NCBI GenBank assembly: GCA_026985435.1
Contig: JALSQL010000112.1
Location: 1-8,616 of the forward strand
Direction: 5' to 3'
DNA length: 8,616 bases
Source of the DNA: Acidilobaceae archaeon
Lineage (GTDB): Archaea > Thermoproteota > Thermoprotei_A > Sulfolobales > Acidilobaceae
Position numbers and translations under genes: made by a program
The notes under the pieces: generated by a model
Seen by the model: only the letters and a program-made list of their open reading frames with translations
Told to the model about the DNA's origin: nothing
The model's database searches: none
Shown: positions 1-6,243 of the stretch, piece after piece
Layout: each line of letters opens with the position of its first letter
Position numbering within the stretch: the first letter of the stretch is position 1

Positions 1-770
1 GGGAGGACCTCGGGCTGGCCAGGCTTGCCATACTCTCTCTAGCCCTCGTACCTACACTCCTCGGGGTAGGCGGGGGTGGCAGTAGGGGTCTAGGACGCTT
101 CGTGCTCACCAGCTACACCCTAGATGAGACACTCGGCGGTGAACTCGAGGAGCGGTTGGGCCAGGTTGCAAAGGGGGGACCGCACATACTAGACGCCGCC
201 AAGAGCCTAGTCACAAGCGCCCTACAGGTGTACCCCGAAATATACAGTCGAGCTTCGGCTTCCAGGCGGCTTACCCTTAGAGATAACCCTCTAGATCTCC
301 AGAAACCCCCTGAGAGTCTTTTGACTAACCCCAGCCTAGGGCTCGCCCTCGGGCTAGGCACAACTATTGAAGCCAACCGCCTAGACCTCAAGCCGCCTGA
401 GTGGCTGCCCGAGCCAGCATCAAAACTCTACCCAGTCTACAAGACACTCTACAAAATAGGGCTGGCCACATCCTTTAGAGTGTTATGCGGTAAATGCAAG
501 GACGCCAATGTGGCTATTGCGTTCCGCAAAAGACTCTTTGGCTTGCCCAAAAGTCAGATTGGCATAAAGGGAAGGCTCCCCTCACCCATATATCTAGCCC
601 CCCTTCTTCGCGCAGATATAGACGGTGAGGCTTGGAGCCTATGGGGCGTTGCAATACTTCTACTCCTAACCCCAGCAAGCCAGGGAGACCCACCGGAGTA
701 TACACTTAAGTGGAATGTTGCCAGGGCAGCTATCGGGGCTGTTAGTGGCATCCTAGCGGGCGATCCATAA
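1..770 (+). CDS. Cmr1-like RAMP (Cas7-superfamily) protein, C-terminal part, 5' end outside window
   Basis: Probable subunit of a type III-B (Cmr) CRISPR effector complex, which binds crRNA and targets RNA in the cytoplasm. The frame is open from base 3 to the TAA at 768-770 (about 255 visible residues), so the GTG at 102 is internal and not the start. The key motif is at visible residues 21-31 (bases 63-95), GVGGGGSRGLG, which fits the RAMP glycine-rich loop GhGxxxxxGhG with a basic residue inside; it follows a hydrophobic helix, as in RAMPs. Further on, FGLPK and then RLPSPIYL (bases 537-593) resemble the GLP...R.SP pattern near the end of Cmr1-type proteins. Having some 225 residues after the loop suits Cmr1 better than Cmr4, Cmr6 or Csm3, whose loop lies closer to the C-terminus. 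Codon use (CTA, ATA, AAA common) differs from all neighbours. RAMP membership is fairly sure; Cmr1 specifically is likely but unproven. Confidence 0.72.
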   Translation, partial: EDLGLARLAILSLALVPTLLGVGGGGSRGLGRFVLTSYTLDETLGGELEERLGQVAKGGPHILDAAKSLVTSALQVYPEIYSRASASRRLTLRDNPLDLQKPPESLLTNPSLGLALGLGTTIEANRLDLKPPEWLPEPASKLYPVYKTLYKIGLATSFRVLCGKCKDANVAIAFRKRLFGLPKSQIGIKGRLPSPIYLAPLLRADIDGEAWSLWGVAILLLLTPASQGDPPEYTLKWNVARAAIGAVSGILAGDP

Positions 771-844
771 AGGCTCCAGAGGGGGCGCTCCCGGATGTCC
801 CGACGCCCGGCTGGGGCTAGAGGCCGCCTCTTGGGGGGTGACGG
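771..844. other. Intergenic gap and GC transition between the Cmr1-like gene and nurA
   Basis: This 74-base spacer separates two genes on the same strand. It holds no T-rich terminator and no clear palindrome. It marks the change from roughly 55-60% GC on the left to above 70% GC on the right. Only the weak ATAAA at 767-771, overlapping the upstream stop codon, could serve as a TATA element for nurA, so read-through from the Cmr operon is equally possible. Confidence 0.5.
837..841 (+). promoter_or_regulatory. Ribosome binding site of nurA
   Basis: GGTGA, the archaeal anti-16S core, lies 3 bases before the GTG at 845. An in-frame TGA at 839-841 rules out any earlier start in this frame, and the next in-frame GTG is about 28 codons on, so this site decides the start. 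The spacing is on the short side. Confidence 0.6.
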
Positions 845-2023
845 GTGGCTGAGGGTAGGCGGAGGGTTGAGGGCGCGCCGGAGTACTGGGCCGCGGCCCT
901 CGAGGGGCTCCGGGCCAGTGTCGAGGAGGTGGTCACGGGCGCCTATAGGGCCTGGCGTCGGGCGGTAGAGGGCCTCCGGGCTGGCCTGGATAGGGTGCTG
1001 GCCGGGGGGAGGGACCTCTCCCGGCTGCTCCTAGCCGGGAGCCTCCGGGGCGCCTACGAGGCCGCTCTCCGCGGCGCTGTTGGCGTGGACTCCAGCCTAA
1101 CTAGGCCGATAAGGCTGGGCTTCAGGTTTGTGAGCCTCGCCAGCGCGGCGGCGGTCGAGCTGGGGCCCGGCGTGGGGGGCGGGGGGAGGGGGGCCTACAT
1201 GCGCGTGAGGCCCGTGGTGCTCCCGGACGAGGCGCCCCCCGAGCACGCGAGGCTGGAGCTTACGCTCGAGATGTTCACCCTCGAGGCCGAGGCCCTCCAC
1301 GCGGCGGCCTCGAGGGCGCCGCCCACCCTCTTCCTCGACGGCCCCATAGTGGACCCCCCAGCCGCCCTGGCTGGCGTTAGGAGGGCGGGGCTGGAGGGCA
1401 AGTACGAGCGCTACGTGGAGAGGAGGGTTGACGCCGTGTCCGCCGCCCTCCGGGCTGGGAGCCTCGTGGTGGGCTACGTGAAGAGGCTCCGGGGGAGGCT
1501 CTTCGCCGAGTGGGCCTCCCAGCAGCTGGGGGGCCCCGACTGGGCGGCGGGTGTGAACGACGCCTTCCTCGGCGCGGCCCTGGCAGAGGCGCTCCGGGGC
1601 CCCCTGACCCGGGAGGCCTGCAGGGGCGGGGGCCTCGTGGTTGCGACTAGGCCTGTCGAGGTGGACGAGCGGAGGGCGAGCGACTACAGCCTCTACCGCC
1701 AGCGGGGCCTCCGGGTGTACACCTCGCTTGTCGTGCCGGGCTTCTGCTCCGGCAACACGAGGCCGGCGAGGCTGGAGGTCCCCGTGCCCCCCGGCGCGGA
1801 CCCCGAGGGTGAGGTGCTCAGGGCTGCGGCCGCCGTGGAGGCCTGGCTGGTGGAGGGCGCCTGGCAGCCCGCGCCGGTGCTGGCCGCCCACAGGGCCTGC
1901 ACGATCAGGAGGAGGGAGAGCCTGAGGCTCCTGAGGGAGGCCGCGAGCCTCTACGCCCTCGAGATGGCCGGGCTCCTCGGCGGCGGGGAGGCGGTCCAGG
2001 GCATGCTGGGCGCCCTCGACTAG
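845..2023 (+). CDS. nurA: NurA-family 5'->3' nuclease (divergent)
   Basis: NurA is a dimeric Mn2+-dependent nuclease with single-strand endonuclease and 5'->3' exonuclease activity; it binds the HerA hexamer and resects DNA ends. This 392-residue protein has the family's motifs in order: VDSS at residues 81-84 (Asp82, first metal ligand) followed by the strand and helix GFRFVSLASAAAVEL; an acidic helix RLELTLEMFTLEAEAL at 136-151 (Glu138 or Glu141); LFLDGPIVDP at 162-171 (Asp165); VVGYVKRLR at 208-216 (Tyr211, Lys213); and the C-terminal VLAAHRACTI at 345-354 (His349). The N-terminal 75 residues are a charged helical region. A poly-glycine loop at 107-116 is unusual. No signal peptide or membrane segment is seen. 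It starts with GTG behind a GGTGA site. Unlike typical nurA genes it is not beside mre11/rad50 and converges on the herA operon. The family call is strong; its role in a special system rather than general repair is inference. Confidence 0.87.
   Translation: MAEGRRRVEGAPEYWAAALEGLRASVEEVVTGAYRAWRRAVEGLRAGLDRVLAGGRDLSRLLLAGSLRGAYEAALRGAVGVDSSLTRPIRLGFRFVSLASAAAVELGPGVGGGGRGAYMRVRPVVLPDEAPPEHARLELTLEMFTLEAEALHAAASRAPPTLFLDGPIVDPPAALAGVRRAGLEGKYERYVERRVDAVSAALRAGSLVVGYVKRLRGRLFAEWASQQLGGPDWAAGVNDAFLGAALAEALRGPLTREACRGGGLVVATRPVEVDERRASDYSLYRQRGLRVYTSLVVPGFCSGNTRPARLEVPVPPGADPEGEVLRAAAAVEAWLVEGAWQPAPVLAAHRACTIRRRESLRLLREAASLYALEMAGLLGGGEAVQGMLGALD
1162..1193 (+). other. G-quadruplex-type motif inside nurA
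   Basis: Four G-runs lie on the coding strand: GGGG at 1162-1165, then three runs of six G (1174-1179, 1181-1186, 1188-1193) separated by single bases. This fits a four-run quadruplex pattern with loops of 8, 1 and 1 bases, in both the DNA and the mRNA. It encodes the poly-glycine loop of NurA. Folding is predicted only; high GC and Gly codons may explain it. Confidence 0.55.
2020..2023. other. Shared CTAG: overlapping stop codons of convergent genes
   Basis: The palindrome CTAG gives TAG on the plus strand (2021-2023, end of nurA) and TAG on the minus strand (2022-2020, end of the giant ATPase gene). There is no intergenic space and no T-run on either strand nearby, so each transcript must terminate inside the other gene. 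Confidence 0.95.
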
Positions 2024-5000
2024 CCGCTGGAGGCCCCCAGGACCAGCCTGACGCCGAGCCTCTCGGCGAGCTCCTCCAGCCCCCTGAGCCCCTCGGCCAG
2101 CCTCTCCCCTCCCCAGCCCGCCTCCTCCAGCCTCGCCAGGATCTCGCCTAGGGGCAGGGGGCCCCGGGAGCGTATCTCGAGGAGCAGCTCGTAGAGGCCG
2201 GCGCCGGGCCCTCCTAGGAGCCGCCCCGCCACCCGCTCGAGGCGGGCCCTGGCCTCGCGGAGCGCCGCCAGCGCCGCTGGGGGCTCCACGCCGGGGGCCC
2301 CGGCCCTCCTTAGGGCGTCCTCGGCGGCTTCGAGGGCGGCGTTCACCTCCGCCAGCGTCGGGGCGTCGAGCTCCCTCGCCTCGAGGAGCGAGGCTGCGAG
2401 GCCCTTCACCCTCCCCGCCAGGCTCTCCAGATCCCGCCTAGCCCGCTCCACCTCCCCCCTCAGGAGGCGCTCCAGCCTGTCGAGGCTGGCGGCGGCGCTG
2501 TCCAGGCGTGCCCTCAGCCTGCCCGCCTGGTCCCTCAGCCTCCCGGCCTCGTGGAGGCACTCGCCCGCCTGCTCGCCCTCGCAGGCGCCGGTGGAGAGCC
2601 TCTCGAGGAGGCTGGCGTGGCCCCGCCTGTACTCCTCGAGCTCCTCCCCGATGCTCTCCAGCTCCCCCCTCGCCCTCTCAGCCTCGCCGCCCCCCACCCC
2701 CAGGAGCGACGCCCACCCCTCGAGCCTCTCCAGCCTGCCCCGGAGCTCCCCGGCCCTCCCGGCGAGCCGCTGGGGGTCGGGTAGGCCCCTCACGGCCTCC
2801 TCCAGCATCCTCCTCGCCTCCGCGAGGCCCGCCAGCCTGCTGGCCTCGCGCTCGACCAGCTCGCCGAGAACCTCGAGGCTCCTCGCCAGGTCCGCCGCGA
2901 GCGCCTCCGGGTCGCCGCTGGGGTGGGGCAGCCTGGCCTCCACGCCCGCCAGGGCCGCGCTGGGCGACTCCGGTTGGAGGCTGGCGAGCCTGCGGATGGC
3001 GGCCTCGAGGGCGCTGGCCGCCCTCTCGAGGGCCTTCCGGGCCCGCTCGTACCTGGCGGTGAGCCTCCCCAGCTCCTCCTCGGCCATGTAGTGGTGGGGG
3101 GAGAAGGTCGAGCTGCAGTTCGCGAAGTCGTAGCGGTGCCTGTCGCCGCCGGGCGGGCTCCCCCGGGAGAGGGCTGCCTCCACGGCCTCGTCGCCCCTCT
3201 CCAGCCCGCGGGCCAGGGCGGCGCGTGCCTCCCCGGCGCCGAGGTGGCTGGCTATGTAGTCGAGCGCCTCGCCCACCCGGCCGGCGACGTCGGCCCGGAG
3301 CCCCCTCGCCTCCAGCTCGCCCACGAGCCTCCTGATCCTCGCCACCGCCGAGGAGAGCCCGCCAGCCTCGTCGAGGGCCCTCCGGTAGCTGCTCGCTATC
3401 GAGGCGGCGGCGGCCCTGGCCAGGTCCACGTAGCCCTCCAGCATCGAGACGAGGCTCCCGGCCAGCTCGGCCTCGGCCGGGTAGAGGCTGCCCCTCGAGA
3501 GGATGGAGTCCGCGGCCGCGGCCAGCTCCTCCATGTCCCGCCGGGTGATGGCCTTGCACCCCTTGGCCTTGCAGACGACTATCGAGGGGAACCACCGGGG
3601 CCTGGCGCCAGCCAGCGCCTCCACCTCCCCAGCGATGGCGTCGAGCTCGCCGAGCAGCCTCCCAGGCTCGCTGGGGGGCGCCGGGGGCGGCTCGGCCCTG
3701 GGGGCGCTGGGGGTGCAGGAGCCTCCCCTCCACACGGCCGCCTCGAGGCCTAGGTGCTCTACCGCCTTCAGCCTGGCCTGTAGCCTCTGCCTGCTCGCCT
3801 CCCTCGACGCCGGGCCCGCGGGTAGTATGAAGTACTCCTCTGGCACCTCGCCGCCCGAGCCGGGCCTGGCGCCCGCCAGGAGGAGCCTGCAGAGTATGGG
3901 GTCCCCGGCGGCGGCGCTCCTGTAGCCCTCGTCCCCCGCCTCCGCCAGACCCTCGGCCGCGAGTGCCTCGAGGCTCGAGGAGACCAGCCTGGCGAGGCTC
4001 TCCGGGCTCTCATCCCTGATGTCGAGCACGCTGAAGGAGGGTATCCGGCGTAGCCTGCACCACCTGCGGGCCGAGCGCGAGTAGGGGGTCGCCCTCGCCA
4101 GGGCCTCTATGGCACCCGCGAGGCCCTCCAGGCCGACCGGGCCCCGGGCGCCGCCGAGGGCTACGAGTAGCCTGTGGGTGTCGGCCAGCAGCAGCCCCGC
4201 GTTGGAGGCCCCCGAGCGGCCTAGGAGCCTCCTCGCCAGCTCCAGCCCCCGCGTGTGCGGCCTGACCAGCACCCCCGCTGTCTCGAGCCTCGGGAGGGCC
4301 GACTCCAGGGCCCTCTCGAGGTCGAGCCTCCGGGCTATGTCCTCGGCCTCCTCCCTCTCCAGCCCGGGGTCTATGGAGCCCCCGGCCACCCGGCGGGCGA
4401 GGGAGAGGGCGGCGAGCCTCCTGGCTATCCCGTGGGGCAGGGGGAGGGGCACGTGCGTGGGGCACCCCGCCTCGACCGGCTGGTCCTCGTGGTGGGCCAC
4501 GATGGTGATGGTGGCGTCCTGCCTGCACTCGGGCTGGCCCCCCAGCAGGGGGGTGGCGTCGACCACGACGCGGGCCGAGTACACCTCGTCGCCGTACTTG
4601 GGCCTCCAGGAGAGCCTCCCCAGCCCCGAGTCGCGGAGGCCCAGAGCCTCCACTAGCACGAGCCTAAGCCCGTCGGCCACGTGCCCGGCGTACGCCGCCG
4701 GGTCCCCCTCGAGGCCCCGCAGCCTCCTCCTCAGGAGCTCCCTGGCCTGCGGGTCCCTAACGTAGGCTACACCCATCACTCCGTGGACCGGCAGGAGCCT
4801 CGAGAGCCTGTCGGGCGGCACGACCAGGTACTCCCCGCCGCCCCCGGGGGAGGCCTCGAGCACCCCCTCCACGCGCCCCATGCCCGGGTCCCAGCCGAGG
4901 AGCTCGAGCCACCTCGCTAGCTCCCCCGGCTCCCGGGGGAGCACGGCCACGTAGCCGCCGCCCCTGGTGAGGTGCACCAGGTGGGAGAGCGCCCTCGTGA

Positions 5001-6243
5001 GGGCCTCCCTGCACTCGCCGTCCCCCCCGCAGGCCCTGGCGGCCGCCTGGGAGAGCCACCTGGAAACGTCGGCGGCCGAGCCCCCCAGGGGGACCCCCAC
5101 CCCCACCTCGGGGTCGAGGCCCGCCCTGGAGAGGGCCTCCACCGCCCCCCGCCCAGCCTCGCCGGCCGGGGAGGCGGAGCCGAGCGCTAGGATTAGGGCC
5201 TCCCGGCTGCCGCTGGCGTAGGTGAGGAGCGTGCTGGCCAGGTGGGGGTCGGCTGCCCTGTAGGCGTCGCCCGCCTCGTCCACGAGGAAGGACTCCGAGA
5301 GGGCCTCGAGCATCCTCTCGGGGGTCACCCGGCAGGCGCACGCGCCGCCCCCGGGGCAGGCGTTGTGGAGTATCACCTGCACCGCCAGGCTGACGGCGTT
5401 CCCGGGGTTCCCCCCGGAGGCCTCGTGTATCGCCTCCAGCAGCCTGGGGTCGGAGAAGAGCCTCCCGGGCTCCACGCCCAGGGACGCCCTGACCAGGGCC
5501 CCCACCAGCTCTATGGTCTCGTGCTTCTCCAGCGGCCTCAGCCTGACCTTCTCTATCCTCCTGAGGAGCTTGCCGGCGATCCCCCTCTCCTGGAGGTGCC
5601 CCCGGAGGGCGTGGAATGCCGCGGGGGTTAGGAGGAGCGCCAGGTGGAGCCTCCCCCTGAGGCCCGAGGCGTACCCTATCTCGGGGTTGAGGAGGGCCTT
5701 GACCAGGTCGAAGAACGCCTCGGCTGTGAGCCTCTTGAGGGGGCTGCCGGAGCCCGCCGCTCCTATGAGGCTCTCAACCTCGTCCACCACCACGAGCGCC
5801 GGGAGCCCCCCGCTGGCGAGGGCCCCCGCGAGGGCCTCCCTGGCCTCGCCCTCGCTCGGCTGCCTCCCCAGGCGCCTCTGCAGCCCGTCGACCACCTCTA
5901 CTAGGTCGTCGAAGACGACCCTCCGGACCCCCAGGCCGGGGGGCGCCAGCCTCTCCACGAGCCTCGCGGCGTGGCTCTTCCCCAGCCCCCACTCCCCCAC
6001 GACCGCCAGCACGACGCTCTGGGGGGCGCCCTCCCGCGAGTAGGCGGCGGCTGCCTCGATCACCCTGGCGAGCCTCTCCTCGGCCTGGAGCCTGCTGGGC
6101 AGCCTGAGGCTTGCTAGCAGCTCGAAGCCCCCGCCCAGTATGGCCTCGGCCGACTCGGCCGTGGGCGGGGGTAGGAGGGCCCTGGGGTCGCCCCTGAGGG
6201 GCACCGGCTCGCAGCTACGCCCCGGCGACGTCGTGGTGGGCAC
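2020..6243 (-). CDS. Giant AAA+ ATPase with long coiled coil and C-terminal winged helix, HerA/NurA-associated
   Basis: A 1407-residue protein not recognised as a named family. Visible parts: a AAA+ module at about 45-300 with Walker A GEWGLGKSH (83-91, Lys89), Walker B LVVVDEVESL (150-159, Asp154-Glu155), a sensor-1-like strand LALLLTP (201-207), LRPLEKHETIEL (235-246) and a lid motif ASGGNPGNA (275-283) like Orc1/Cdc6 and related ATPases; a helical region that may include winged helices (305-430); a beta-rich middle with Cys573, His584-His585, Cys594 and His597; a Pro-rich linker (841-861); a Cys pair (891, 896); a long coiled coil (about 1053-1345) with a turn near 1217-1230; and a probable winged helix (1346-1407). 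The GExGxGKSH P-loop and the size recall large defence ATPases such as BrxC, PglY and DUF499, but no homology is proven. It starts with GTG at 6243 behind GGTGA, overlapping herA by 29 bases. It is probably cytoplasmic and acts on DNA with HerA; the function is inferred. Confidence 0.8.
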   Translation of the reverse strand: MPTTTSPGRSCEPVPLRGDPRALLPPPTAESAEAILGGGFELLASLRLPSRLQAEERLARVIEAAAAYSREGAPQSVVLAVVGEWGLGKSHAARLVERLAPPGLGVRRVVFDDLVEVVDGLQRRLGRQPSEGEAREALAGALASGGLPALVVVDEVESLIGAAGSGSPLKRLTAEAFFDLVKALLNPEIGYASGLRGRLHLALLLTPAAFHALRGHLQERGIAGKLLRRIEKVRLRPLEKHETIELVGALVRASLGVEPGRLFSDPRLLEAIHEASGGNPGNAVSLAVQVILHNACPGGGACACRVTPERMLEALSESFLVDEAGDAYRAADPHLASTLLTYASGSREALILALGSASPAGEAGRGAVEALSRAGLDPEVGVGVPLGGSAADVSRWLSQAAARACGGDGECREALTRALSHLVHLTRGGGYVAVLPREPGELARWLELLGWDPGMGRVEGVLEASPGGGGEYLVVPPDRLSRLLPVHGVMGVAYVRDPQARELLRRRLRGLEGDPAAYAGHVADGLRLVLVEALGLRDSGLGRLSWRPKYGDEVYSARVVVDATPLLGGQPECRQDATITIVAHHEDQPVEAGCPTHVPLPLPHGIARRLAALSLARRVAGGSIDPGLEREEAEDIARRLDLERALESALPRLETAGVLVRPHTRGLELARRLLGRSGASNAGLLLADTHRLLVALGGARGPVGLEGLAGAIEALARATPYSRSARRWCRLRRIPSFSVLDIRDESPESLARLVSSSLEALAAEGLAEAGDEGYRSAAAGDPILCRLLLAGARPGSGGEVPEEYFILPAGPASREASRQRLQARLKAVEHLGLEAAVWRGGSCTPSAPRAEPPPAPPSEPGRLLGELDAIAGEVEALAGARPRWFPSIVVCKAKGCKAITRRDMEELAAAADSILSRGSLYPAEAELAGSLVSMLEGYVDLARAAAASIASSYRRALDEAGGLSSAVARIRRLVGELEARGLRADVAGRVGEALDYIASHLGAGEARAALARGLERGDEAVEAALSRGSPPGGDRHRYDFANCSSTFSPHHYMAEEELGRLTARYERARKALERAASALEAAIRRLASLQPESPSAALAGVEARLPHPSGDPEALAADLARSLEVLGELVEREASRLAGLAEARRMLEEAVRGLPDPQRLAGRAGELRGRLERLEGWASLLGVGGGEAERARGELESIGEELEEYRRGHASLLERLSTGACEGEQAGECLHEAGRLRDQAGRLRARLDSAAASLDRLERLLRGEVERARRDLESLAGRVKGLAASLLEARELDAPTLAEVNAALEAAEDALRRAGAPGVEPPAALAALREARARLERVAGRLLGGPGAGLYELLLEIRSRGPLPLGEILARLEEAGWGGERLAEGLRGLEELAERLGVRLVLGASSG

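Noticed and set aside
102..104. GTG at 102 as the start of the first gene
   Set aside because: The frame is open to base 3, and the codons before 102 encode the RAMP glycine-rich loop and its preceding helix, so the gene begins outside the window.
767..771. ATAAA as a TATA box for nurA
   Set aside because: It is short, overlaps the upstream stop codon and lies 73 bases from the start; it is too weak to list as a promoter.
1097..1891. 264-codon minus-strand open frame inside nurA
   Set aside because: It is Gly/Pro/His/Arg-rich and antisense to the NurA motifs, so it is a high-GC shadow.
2508..3753. Long plus-strand and alternate-frame open frames opposite the giant ATPase gene
   Set aside because: They are Arg/Pro/Gly/Ser-rich, low-complexity translations with no domain motifs, expected when stop codons are rare at over 70% GC.
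2020..6243. Many CTCGAG and GAGGCC repeats as possible recognition or binding sites
   Set aside because: They follow from common Leu-Glu, Glu-Ala and Arg-Leu codon pairs in a GC-rich helical protein and have no regular spacing.
2020..6243. Giant ATPase as a true Rad50 or SMC protein
   Set aside because: Walker A and Walker B both lie in the first 160 residues as a complete AAA+ module; there is no C-terminal ABC signature or second ATPase half.
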